Shown here piece by piece: positions 18,283-26,360 of a stretch of DNA of 47,460 nt (within the stretch, counting starts at the first letter, position 1; every line of letters begins with the position of its first letter). A model generated the notes under the pieces. That model ran no database searches. It saw only the letters and a list, made by a program, of their open reading frames with translations, and was not told where the DNA came from. Source of the DNA: Planctomycetaceae bacterium (GTDB lineage: Bacteria; Planctomycetota; Planctomycetia; Planctomycetales; Planctomycetaceae); assembly GCA_028284485.1 (NCBI GenBank), contig JANQRQ010000105.1, positions 1-47,460 on the forward strand. The letters are read 5' to 3'. Position numbers and translations under genes: made by a program.

Positions 18283-19743
18283 CTATGGTCGCACGCGAAC
18301 GTTCCGGCGAAACACTTGATGCCCGTCGGCCTTAAGGACAATCTGATACCGACCCGGTTTCAGGGTTTGTCCAATTTGAAATCCATTGACTGAGTACGAT
18401 TGGCTCGGTTCGATTCGGTGCTGGAACGTTGCGGCTTCGTTTCCGTTGGCATCCAATAGCAAACCTTCCATTTGCAGGGACGGATGGTCCAGTCCGAGAT
18501 GGCTCAGGACGTAAATGGTCATTCCCTTACCGAAACTGTCCGTCTCGCCGAAAACTTGAAAGTTCGAGTAGCGGCTTCCGACCATGAATCGGTGGAAGTA
18601 GTCTTCATAGGCTGGTAGTTGCTCTGCCAGCATCTCGTCGATTTCTGATTGTGAAATCACGCGGGGCGCTGGCGGATTGCGATCGTGTGTCAGCCCGAAA
18701 GAACCGCCAAAATGTTGAATCGCAAGACCGGCGGTCGACCAAAGACAGACAACAGCGAAGTACGCGACAAGACTGACAAGGCGTTGCCGACGAAATGGCA
18801 CTTTGGCCTTGGTCGTGCTTTGACGGCTGCCAGGTAAGGGGATTGCACTCCGATCTCCCGAGAGATTGGCCCATCGCCGGGCCACAATTCGGGACCTGAC
18901 GGCCGCGAACAGACTGTCGAACCACTTTAGGTCTCGTTCGTCCAGGAAAGCCAGCAGCGCAACAAGCATAACGGCCGAGAAAATGCTTAAGTACAATGCC
19001 ATGCAGAGAATCACGTGAAAGACGAGAGCGGCGGCGATCATTAGCCGGCGGAGTCGCGGTACCCAGACAAGCAGGGGAAACCCGATTTCAAATACGACAA
19101 CCGCCATACTGCTGATACGGACCAGATCGGATTTGGTTGCCAGCCACATCCCCAGCGTCCGCCCACCCCAATGAACATCCAATAGAGAAAACAGCAGCAA
19201 TTCGCCCGTGGCAAACCCGGGCATATGAAGCTTGGTTGCAGCGGCGCCCCAATAGATGCTACAGACCAAAAGTTGGATCAGGCGGCGCGGCCAACATGGA
19301 ATGATGGGGCATGCGTTTTGACTCTGATTGTCTAACCAGCGGTCGACGGCCCAATACGTCCCACATCCCGACACGCTCAGCAGCAAAAGTAGATGCAATT
19401 GAATCGCTGTGAATTTCTTAAACGTGCCAACTCCATCGAGCAACGCCAGCCAGCCAAAAGAAAACAAGGCGACTAGAATGCTGATTCGTGTCTGCCAACC
19501 AATGGTCATTGCAGCGAATGCAAATAAAGCCAGCGAGCAGAGAGTAACGGTTGCGGCGGCATTCAACGTCGGCGGTTCAAGCCAGGTTCCGGGGAGCAGC
19601 GGCGCCGGAAATCCAGCGGATGAATACAGCTCGGCGGCAAACGGCCAGCGATATGCCAAATAGAGGAATCCGACGATTCCGGTTCCGATCCGCACCAATG
19701 TTAAAGGGCGAGGACTTTCCTTTGCAAAAAGGAATCGGTTCAT
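18283..19743 (-). CDS. HTTM-domain membrane protein
   Basis: 486 residues from ATG 19743 (MNRFLFAKESPRPL). The N-terminal 300 residues are polytopic, with the HTTM pattern (four or more membrane helices related to vitamin K-dependent gamma-carboxylase). Segments include LVRIGTGIVGFLYLAYRW, WGAAATKLHMPGFATGELL and VFEIGFPLLVWVPRLRRL. Another membrane segment lies near 345-365, followed by a soluble C-terminal domain ending IVLKADGHQVFRRNVRV. Bacterial HTTM proteins are mostly uncharacterised. The gene closes a minus-strand run with the small membrane protein (19891) and the DUF1598-type protein (20410). It is 147 bases from its neighbour. Confidence 0.8.
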   Translation of the reverse strand: MNRFLFAKESPRPLTLVRIGTGIVGFLYLAYRWPFAAELYSSAGFPAPLLPGTWLEPPTLNAAATVTLCSLALFAFAAMTIGWQTRISILVALFSFGWLALLDGVGTFKKFTAIQLHLLLLLSVSGCGTYWAVDRWLDNQSQNACPIIPCWPRRLIQLLVCSIYWGAAATKLHMPGFATGELLLFSLLDVHWGGRTLGMWLATKSDLVRISSMAVVVFEIGFPLLVWVPRLRRLMIAAALVFHVILCMALYLSIFSAVMLVALLAFLDERDLKWFDSLFAAVRSRIVARRWANLSGDRSAIPLPGSRQSTTKAKVPFRRQRLVSLVAYFAVVCLWSTAGLAIQHFGGSFGLTHDRNPPAPRVISQSEIDEMLAEQLPAYEDYFHRFMVGSRYSNFQVFGETDSFGKGMTIYVLSHLGLDHPSLQMEGLLLDANGNEAATFQHRIEPSQSYSVNGFQIGQTLKPGRYQIVLKADGHQVFRRNVRVRP

Positions 19744-19890
19744 GAGACGAGTCGATTCGCTCTTGTGTGTCGCGGCGTTGAGCCCACCACCAACAGGACC
19801 TGGTCGCAAGCGCTGGCCATCACCTCGCATGTCGGCCGCAGATGCCTGGTGAAATCACTGCCAAGGTCTGTTTTGGTCACTGCTTGTCAA

Positions 19891-20382
19891 TTATTCGGTG
19901 GACGGGGCATCAAATTCAGCCACGACGCGCCAATACCTGCGGTCGGGTTTGTCGCCATCGTATTCGCGTCGATAGAGTTGGTCTGGCAGATTAAATCGGG
20001 CAGGCCAGTACTCTTCGATCAAGTAGACATGTTCCACAGGATCATCTGCATTCTGGAGTCTGTCACGGGCCAGTTCGCGTTGTACGGCCGACTTTAAGAG
20101 GGCTCCACTGCGGTCAATATCCGTACGTAACAGCGACTGGTCTTGGCCCCAGTGAAACCGTTGATCCAGTTCGTTAAGCAGATCAATATGTCGGCCTTGC
20201 CGAGTTTTTCCGACTGCAAACGACCGCTGAGATTTCGTTTGGTAATTCGGGAACATATCCCAGGTCATCATTGCGGCAATCGGAGACGAATATGTGTCAC
20301 CAACGGCCGAGCGGTACAGAAACCAACCATTGGCTAATAAGTATCCGAAAATGAACGACAAGCTTGCGATACGACGAAGCAC
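19891..20382 (-). CDS. Small membrane-anchored protein next to the HTTM gene
   Basis: 163 residues from a GTG at 20382; no in-frame ATG lies nearby upstream. One N-terminal membrane helix (ASLSFIFGYLLANGWFLYRSA) is followed by a soluble domain containing MTWDMFPNYQTKSQRSF, WGQDQSLLRT and EYWPARFNLPD. Small proteins with a WDMFP-like motif are often found beside HTTM genes, which suggests they act together; that link is from memory of such neighbourhoods. It starts 27 bases after the stop of the DUF1598-type gene, so the three genes probably form an operon. Confidence 0.75.
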   Translation of the reverse strand: MLRRIASLSFIFGYLLANGWFLYRSAVGDTYSSPIAAMMTWDMFPNYQTKSQRSFAVGKTRQGRHIDLLNELDQRFHWGQDQSLLRTDIDRSGALLKSAVQRELARDRLQNADDPVEHVYLIEEYWPARFNLPDQLYRREYDGDKPDRRYWRVVAEFDAPSTE

Positions 20383-20409
20383 GGCATGTTGTTCCTATGG
20401 TCGTGGGCC

Positions 20410-21903
20410 CTAGTCCCACCACCATTGCTGGTCATCGGAATCTGCGACTGAGCGCGCACTACTGCGAATTCCTTCCACGCGTTGAGCTGGATCGACCTCG
20501 AATTGCATCGCATTCACAGTCTGAAATGGTTCAATCGTCACGCCTCCCCCGACGAGTCCGAGTATCATTCGTCCGCTGACTCGCTTGTAATTCACAAGTG
20601 TTTCCACTTGTCGCGGAATCGGGCCACTCTCGATATTCGCCAGGCTGGGATCCATGAACAGCGACATCGGCCAGTCGATCGTCTCGTGAATGCGTTCCTT
20701 TTTGAGCAGGGCTGCAAGAATTGCCAGGTCAAACAGGTTTTGCAGTTCGGCGAAAACTGGCGAAACCTCAGAGAGTTCCGGGAAGTGGTCGGTAAATAAT
20801 TCCGCGAACCGTTGCGTACTCATCTTTTGAAATGGCGCCTGGCTTCGGTTGCCTTCTGCATCGACCATTTCCTGTTCGGACAGCAATTGGACTCGTTGGC
20901 CGGCGAATCCAAACGCGTCTCGCTGATCCGTTGTTTGAAATGTTTCGTACAGGGGCGCAAACCACCATCGCTGCATACTATTGCCATTGGGCGTCGTCAA
21001 CGCGAGGTAGCTTCGAATGCCGCGGACCTGCGGGTTTTCGACGCCCAAGGAAATCCGCTTCATGCGGAAATCGGCTTCAACGAGGACTTGTGCAAAGTGA
21101 GAATCGTCGGGCACACCAAATACGGTGACATCCTGCATCCCCAAGATGTCTCGCATCCGTTGATACCGGCGCATCACCACTGCAGGTGTCGCTGCGCTAC
21201 TGTTACGGGCAACGAACTCTTTCAATTCGGCCAGGTTCTGTTGAACGGGATCGATCGAACAGCCGATACGCCCTCGCCGTTGGAGTGCCCGTAGCGCGAC
21301 GATCAAGTCATCGAGCCGCAATGGCGGTTTGCCGGTTTCAATCCCGACCATGCGCCCCACACCATCGCGTGCGAATCCTTCTGCGGGGCCGGCGATCACG
21401 AGATCCCCTGTTTCGGGGTAGACAAATAAGTAGTCAATTCGTTGCAGGCCGGCGAGATAGAACATTTCTGTCGACACAGGCTCATTCTTGTCGGCAAGTT
21501 CGCGGCATTGAGCTTCCAACTTAACAAGCGAGACTTTTCTCATTGGGCTCGGTTGTCGGACGTCATCGTTGAGAGTGTCTTCGGCGGCGGCTCGCAGCCG
21601 CTTCTTGCCGAGCGCACCGGCCGTCGCCTTCGAAAACAGAGGCCGAACGACCCCTTCGGCATCAATGAGGATTCCGCCAGCAATTCCTCCGGCGGCCCCA
21701 CCACCGACGTTGCCCGCGGCACCACCTGCCGCGCCGCCACTAATTCCCCCGGCGGCTCCTCCTCCACCACCGACTCCGCCAGCAAGCCCCCCGCCGATCG
21801 TTTGCGAATGAACAGAATCGGGCATCACAAGGGACAAGCAAACCACACAAAACAAGACAGTTAGAGAGTTGGGACCACGCATTTGATTCCTCGATCGTTT
21901 CAT
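20410..21903 (-). CDS. DUF1598-type secreted protein with Gly/Ala-rich N-terminus
   Basis: 497 residues from ATG 21903 (MKRSRNQMRGPNSL); an ATG 21 bases downstream is also possible. The signal peptide is SLTVLFCVVCLSLVMPDSVHSQ. It is followed by about 45 residues made almost only of Gly and Ala (GGAAGGISGGAAGG-type repeats) and then a large folded domain. Features include FYLAGLQRIDYLFVYPETGDLVIAGPAEG, a cysteine in GRIGCSIDPV, and YLALTTPNGNSMQRWWFAPLYE. These match my memory of DUF1598, a planctomycete-specific family without known function. It ends with DDQQWWWD. It is the first gene of the operon with the small membrane protein and the HTTM protein. Confidence 0.8.
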   Translation of the reverse strand: MKRSRNQMRGPNSLTVLFCVVCLSLVMPDSVHSQTIGGGLAGGVGGGGGAAGGISGGAAGGAAGNVGGGAAGGIAGGILIDAEGVVRPLFSKATAGALGKKRLRAAAEDTLNDDVRQPSPMRKVSLVKLEAQCRELADKNEPVSTEMFYLAGLQRIDYLFVYPETGDLVIAGPAEGFARDGVGRMVGIETGKPPLRLDDLIVALRALQRRGRIGCSIDPVQQNLAELKEFVARNSSAATPAVVMRRYQRMRDILGMQDVTVFGVPDDSHFAQVLVEADFRMKRISLGVENPQVRGIRSYLALTTPNGNSMQRWWFAPLYETFQTTDQRDAFGFAGQRVQLLSEQEMVDAEGNRSQAPFQKMSTQRFAELFTDHFPELSEVSPVFAELQNLFDLAILAALLKKERIHETIDWPMSLFMDPSLANIESGPIPRQVETLVNYKRVSGRMILGLVGGGVTIEPFQTVNAMQFEVDPAQRVEGIRSSARSVADSDDQQWWWD

Positions 21904-22280
21904 GACGGAGGCGATCGACAAATCGCCCGTCGCTGCTGATGAATTGAAACAAGACTCAAACAGAGGCCCGCATCGGAAGCTAATTTCGAGAGCAGATGGG
22001 AATCGTCTCGGCACGATTCCGGCATTTTGAATCATATCAGTGATCAATCGACTTACCACCTGATTTTTGGAGATCTAATTGTTCGCTAAGGCAAGATTCG
22101 ATGATGCTCCGTGGTCGGGTTCACAATCGAGCCCAACGGATTAGTTCAGTGAGTGATGCACAGACTTCCAAAAGTCGCCATTTTGTATTTACTCGCATCG
22201 GTGGTTGACGTTGGGTATCGTGGTGCAAAGCAGTTTGGTGAGTTGACAAGACACCACGGTAGACGAGCAGGGGGATTTCC
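21904..22280. other. Divergent intergenic region
   Basis: 377 bases between the DUF1598-type gene and the esterase gene, presumably carrying both promoters. No gene or clear structure is seen. The esterase ribosome site (GCAGGGGGAT) ends just before 22281. Confidence 0.4.
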
Positions 22281-23423
22281 ATGAGGTACTCGCATGCGGC
22301 CACAACACTTTTCATGGTATTCTTGTTGGCCGGACAATTCGGCAACGAAGCGTTTGCCCAACGAAGTCCAAAACTGATTTCTCCCGACGTCCATCCTGAC
22401 GGTCGCGTGACTTTGCGAATCGACGCGCCAAGCGCAACTGAAGTGCGAATCGTCGCCGGTGAATTGGAAGGCGTTCTCGGCAAGCCGCTTCCCGAGCCTG
22501 AGAAAACCGAAGACGGCCCCTGGGAAGTCACGCTCGGACCACTGCCACCTGGGATTTATGATTACCGCTTTAGTATTGACGGCGCACAAAACACCGATCC
22601 CAATAACCCGAATGTCTTCGGGAATCGTTATGGCTCACGCGGCTACCTCGAAATACCAGGTCCAGAGGGGAAGCCGCGGCACGACGAGTGGCGAGACGTC
22701 CCGCATGGCACAGTTTCGATCCATTGGTACCAATCGTCAGTTGTCAGTGGTGCCCGTAGGCGATTGCATGTCTACACACCGCCAGGTTATGTCCATTCTC
22801 CCGAACGACGTTATCCCGTTCTTTATCTCCTGCATGGGAGCGGTGACAACGATTCGCATTGGACCGTACTCGGGCAAGCCAACGTCATTGCCGATAATTT
22901 GATCGCCGATGGTGTGGCCGAACCAATGGTCATCGTCATGCCTGATGGCCACGTGCCCATCTCGAATTCCGGTGGAGATCGCAGCGACGAGCAAAGGGAA
23001 AGGGCAAACTCGGCTTTCGAGCGGGAAATGTTGTCAGATATCATCCCTCTCGTCGAATCACATTATCGAGTGAGCGACGATTCCGCCCGACGTGCAATCA
23101 CGGGATTATCGATGGGGGGAGGGCAATCGTTGAGGGTCGGTCTGGGACATGCGGACAGGTTTGCGTGGATCGGCGGATTTAGTTCATCAACGCGTGGACT
23201 TAATCGTGCTGTTTCACGATTTCAAGAGCTCGATTCTCCCCCTAACCTTCTGTGGATTCGCATTGGCAAGGATGACTTCTTGTTGGATGGAAATCGCGAG
23301 TTCATTGCTAAGCTCAAGGAAATGGAGATCTCCTACGAATACCGCGAAACAGAGGGGGCGCACCGTTGGAGTGTTTGGCGTCGCTATCTCGCTGATTTCC
23401 TTCCCCGGCTTTTTCGAGAATAG
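22281..23423 (+). CDS. Secreted esterase, enterochelin esterase/feruloyl esterase-like
   Basis: 380 residues from ATG 22281, preceded by a GGGGGA ribosome site. Signal peptide at residues 1-27 (ending EAFAQ). An N-terminal E-set/CBM48-like domain (about 30-125; GPWEVTLGPLPPGIYDYRFSIDG) precedes an alpha/beta-hydrolase esterase domain (about 140-380) with RRYPVLYLLHGSGDN. The nucleophile elbow GLSMGG places Ser277. Asp331 or Asp332 in IGKDDF and His361 in GAHRW complete the triad. This two-domain build is common in enterochelin-esterase-like and carbohydrate esterase family 1 proteins that remove acyl groups from plant or algal polysaccharides. Substrate unknown. Secretion implies action in the periplasm or outside the cell. 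Confidence 0.88.
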   Translation: MRYSHAATTLFMVFLLAGQFGNEAFAQRSPKLISPDVHPDGRVTLRIDAPSATEVRIVAGELEGVLGKPLPEPEKTEDGPWEVTLGPLPPGIYDYRFSIDGAQNTDPNNPNVFGNRYGSRGYLEIPGPEGKPRHDEWRDVPHGTVSIHWYQSSVVSGARRRLHVYTPPGYVHSPERRYPVLYLLHGSGDNDSHWTVLGQANVIADNLIADGVAEPMVIVMPDGHVPISNSGGDRSDEQRERANSAFEREMLSDIIPLVESHYRVSDDSARRAITGLSMGGGQSLRVGLGHADRFAWIGGFSSSTRGLNRAVSRFQELDSPPNLLWIRIGKDDFLLDGNREFIAKLKEMEISYEYRETEGAHRWSVWRRYLADFLPRLFRE

Positions 23424-23534
23424 AGCACCGACCAATCTGGTCTGGAGAAAGCGGTGGCAGAACTGGCAGCAACGATGCGCACGAGCCGATATGTTCGCGC
23501 GGCGCCTGAATGTTCTCGACGAGACCAGCCTCGC

Positions 23535-24032
23535 TTAGTTTTCGATCGGAATCCTGCAAACAGCCCACTGCCCGAAATTCTCTTCCACCTCGATTTGTAA
23601 TGCTGTGATGCTTCCTGTTTCGCTCTTTCGAATGTTTGCCATCAATTGATGGCCAATCCAGGAAGCGATTTGCTCCGCGGTCGTATTGTCGATGGGCAGC
23701 AGCTTGCAGTCCTCCTGCGGAAAGACCCATCGGCGATTCTCGAAACTCGCTTCTACCTCATCGTCTGACACTGTGACTTTGATTGATTTGTGCTGCGTCG
23801 GCAACAACACACGATGGTCCAGTTCATCGACGATCTTTTGCAACTCGTCTCGTAATGCGATGAAATCGAAAACGTAAGAATTCTCATCGAGCGGCCCATG
23901 CAATTCGACTGCGGTCCGCCAGTTATGCCCATGAAGACGTTCACAGACATTGCCGTTGAAAGTAATGAAGTGGGCCGCGCTAAAGACCAAATGATCCTTG
24001 GTTACTCGGACGTGGAATTCCTCTGTGGTCAT
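23535..24032 (-). CDS. 6-pyruvoyltetrahydropterin synthase / QueD-like protein
   Basis: 165 residues from ATG 24032 (MTTEEFHVRV), slightly longer than the usual 120-150. The PTPS fold signature is clear: zinc ligands His21 (FSAAHF) and His34/His36 (ERLHGHNW), the catalytic-type Cys30 (NVCERLHGH), and an LDHRVLLP segment. Members convert dihydroneopterin triphosphate, either to 6-carboxytetrahydropterin for queuosine or to other pterins. An insert of about 20 residues follows LPTQHKSI. It lies 25 bases downstream of the CitG-like gene on the same strand, an unusual partner for queuosine synthesis. Another pterin pathway, such as methanopterin-type cofactors, is therefore possible but is inference. 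Confidence 0.85.
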   Translation of the reverse strand: MTTEEFHVRVTKDHLVFSAAHFITFNGNVCERLHGHNWRTAVELHGPLDENSYVFDFIALRDELQKIVDELDHRVLLPTQHKSIKVTVSDDEVEASFENRRWVFPQEDCKLLPIDNTTAEQIASWIGHQLMANIRKSETGSITALQIEVEENFGQWAVCRIPIEN

Positions 24033-24057
24033 ACGAACGATCCCCAAAGAGCATCGG

Positions 24058-24972
24058 TTAGCTTGAAGTTTCTGATTCAGTCGTCGAGTTACAAACGTCA
24101 GGGCCGTCGCCTACGAATTCTTGAACTGATTCGATCGAGACAAGATTCGGTGGTGCGATCCTGCCATCGCGGAACGCTGCAAACAAAGCTGCCGCTATCA
24201 AGTCGGCTGTCGTACCTGGATTGCGGCGATTGCCATCGGCGCGCAGCCATTCGTCAAAGTTTCCCAGTAACTGTGACGACCTTTGGGTGTCGGGCCAATC
24301 AGCGTCTAAGATCGATCGCGCCTTCTTTTGTGCAGTAACTGCCAACTCGATTCCATTCTTTCGAGCGATCAGCGAGTCCGGTGTCGTAGCCAGGAACTTC
24401 AGTTGCATGTGGATAATGGCAGTTTCCCAACTTAGCCTTCGTTTGCAAGAATCAACCAAGTATTTGACGCCGTCGTCGATGACCTGTCGAAAGTTGCCGC
24501 TATATTGTGCAGCAACGGAATCGGTTTCGGCCGCCAATTGCATCGCTTCTAACAAGGTCACAGTCGGCTGGGTCGAAATATCCTGTTCATTCACTTCGCC
24601 CAACCCGCCGGCTTGAGATATCCGGATCGCCTGGTAGACCTTATCGGCATCGCGCTGTGTCAGTCCTTGCAGTACGTCGGCAATTCCCTCGGCAAGTGAT
24701 CGATCCATGGGCACGGCAGCTAACGGTGCCAGTAAAAGGACAATGCCGAGGTTTACATTGCCGCGTTTTATTTGTTGTGTGGCTTCAACAGATTCCAGGA
24801 CAGCCTGACCGATTCCCAGGGATGCCGAGTTTGCCAGGATTGGGGCAACGGCGTCTGCTGCGCGTAAGAAATCGGATTGTGATAAATCATGGAAGGCTGC
24901 TTCGGGATGGACATTTCCCGGTTTTCGGGCAGTGACTTCCAATTGGCATGCAATGCGAATCCACTGTTCCAT
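24058..24972 (-). CDS. CitG-like protein (triphosphoribosyl-dephospho-CoA synthase family)
   Basis: 304 residues from ATG 24972 (MEQWIRIACQLEVTARKPGNVHP), the usual N-terminus of the family; a longer start would add 43 non-conserved residues. Typical features are the KPGNVHP motif, then a helical fold with NSASLGIGQ and KRGNVNLGIVLLLAPL (the T-N-x-x-x-G-like segment). The C-terminal NPGTTADLIAAALFAA closes the active site. CitG makes the prosthetic-group precursor of citrate lyase from ATP and dephospho-CoA, and no citrate lyase is nearby. Related CitG-like proteins occur in methanopterin-linked C1 gene sets of methylotrophs and planctomycetes, where their reaction differs. Next to the PTPS-like gene, that role is plausible. 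Confidence 0.82.
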   Translation of the reverse strand: MEQWIRIACQLEVTARKPGNVHPEAAFHDLSQSDFLRAADAVAPILANSASLGIGQAVLESVEATQQIKRGNVNLGIVLLLAPLAAVPMDRSLAEGIADVLQGLTQRDADKVYQAIRISQAGGLGEVNEQDISTQPTVTLLEAMQLAAETDSVAAQYSGNFRQVIDDGVKYLVDSCKRRLSWETAIIHMQLKFLATTPDSLIARKNGIELAVTAQKKARSILDADWPDTQRSSQLLGNFDEWLRADGNRRNPGTTADLIAAALFAAFRDGRIAPPNLVSIESVQEFVGDGPDVCNSTTESETSS

Positions 24973-25231
24973 CGGAGACGACCATATCGGCAGGTGCGAT
25001 CGCAATTTCACGGGAATTGCGTTGAAATTCTCAAATCGTACAATTGAAGGCTGGTTCGCGTTGCATTGTAGCATTTGGCGACTGATTGATAGTATGCACA
25101 CCAGATTGTCTAAACCGACGCAAGGCTTCGGCTTTCTGCTCTCGCGAAATCCTGACTGTCACAGACGAACGGCGGCAATTCTTTCCGTCACAATTACGAT
25201 TCAAAAGTCCTAATGGGAAAATCAGACGATT

Positions 25232-26176
25232 ATGCCTGCTTCATTCGATCCAAAATTACTGCGAACAGTGCATCTTGTTCCTTTAACCGCATACGATGGG
25301 CAAGGGCGGGTCGACTCTCAGTTACAAGGGGCCCATACCGAACGCATGTACGCGGCTGGAATTCGGGTATTTCTCCCTGCCGCTGGGACAAGTGAGTTTC
25401 ATTGTCTTTCTGCAGACGAGATTGTGGAGATCGTGCGAATCACCCGAGAGGCTTCGGGGCCCGATGCATTGGTTTTTGCACCGGTCGGTCTGCAAATCGG
25501 CCACGCCATCGATGTTGGTGTACGGTCGATGGAAGTGGGGGCTAGCGGCATTATGTTTATGCCGTTTGCTCATCCGTATCTCAGTGATGTCGGTGCTCGT
25601 GACTACTATCGGGCCGTGATCGACAAGGTTCAGTCACCAACCTTGGTTTACAAAAAGGCCGAACTGCCCAGCGATCAATTGCTGTTGGAACTGGCCGATG
25701 ATCCCCATGTCGTAGGAGTCAAATACGCCTTCAACGAAATGCACGCCTTCCGAAAGGTTGTTTTGGCTGACGGAGGTCGTCTCGAATGGCTCTGTGGATC
25801 GGCGGAACGATTCGCACCGTTTTACATGCTGGCCGGCGCGCCCGGATACACGACCGGTGCCGGGAACCTTTGTCCGCACCTGACTTTGGCGATGCACGCC
25901 GCGCTCTCTGCCGGGGAATTCGAGGAAGGCCTACGGTTGCAGCAGATTTTGTTGCCCATCGAGGATTATCGTGCCCGATCCGGGGACAGTTACAACATCT
26001 CGATGCTGAAACATGCGATGACGATGTTATCGCAAGATTTCGGCCCGCCTCGCCCCCCACAAAGGCAACTGACGAGCGCCGAACAGCAGGAGATCGAAAA
26101 GCTGATGCAACCGATTCTCGATGCAGAGAGAGAAATGCAGGGGGAATTGACAAGCGTCGGACTGTCGGGATCGTAA
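25232..26176 (+). CDS. DapA-superfamily lyase/dehydratase
   Basis: 314 residues from ATG 25232. A TIM-barrel class I aldolase of the dihydrodipicolinate synthase/N-acetylneuraminate lyase family. The visible marks are VPLTAYD near residue 16-22, the substrate carboxylate loop PAAGTSEF (49-56), catalytic Tyr140 (TLVYKK) and Schiff-base Lys164 (GVKYAF). Length fits the family. Members include 4-hydroxy-tetrahydrodipicolinate synthase, 5-dehydro-4-deoxyglucarate dehydratase and other sugar-acid lyases. The TSEF loop and sequence favour a sugar-acid enzyme over lysine synthesis, but the substrate cannot be fixed. Copy B of the 104-bp element begins 80 bases downstream. Confidence 0.85.
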   Translation: MPASFDPKLLRTVHLVPLTAYDGQGRVDSQLQGAHTERMYAAGIRVFLPAAGTSEFHCLSADEIVEIVRITREASGPDALVFAPVGLQIGHAIDVGVRSMEVGASGIMFMPFAHPYLSDVGARDYYRAVIDKVQSPTLVYKKAELPSDQLLLELADDPHVVGVKYAFNEMHAFRKVVLADGGRLEWLCGSAERFAPFYMLAGAPGYTTGAGNLCPHLTLAMHAALSAGEFEEGLRLQQILLPIEDYRARSGDSYNISMLKHAMTMLSQDFGPPRPPQRQLTSAEQQEIEKLMQPILDAEREMQGELTSVGLSGS

Positions 26177-26256
26177 GCCCTGTGATTGGCGCACGGTCAC
26201 CGCGGCACAAATCATTGTTGGACGGGCCACACAGTTTCGGACGCGCGAAGAAAGAC

Positions 26257-26360
26257 TACAGCGTATTACGCTGACTTGTGGCCGCGACAATCGCGTTTTG
26301 TTCTATGATCGCTGGTTTCCACGAGCCGGAATCGCCCACGAGAAAAAGTAAGCCGCTCTA
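26257..26360 (+). mobile_element. MITE-like 104-bp element, copy B
   Basis: It begins TACAGCGTATTACGCTGACT and ends CCGCTCTA, exactly 104 bp TA to TA, like copies A and C. The left end and the reverse complement of the right end agree at about 19 of 28 positions, with identical spacing between TTAC and CTyGTGGsCG blocks. It fills the gap between the convergent DapA-family gene and EF-G. The final TA, read on the minus strand with the next element base, is the TAG stop of EF-G. Confidence 0.85.
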
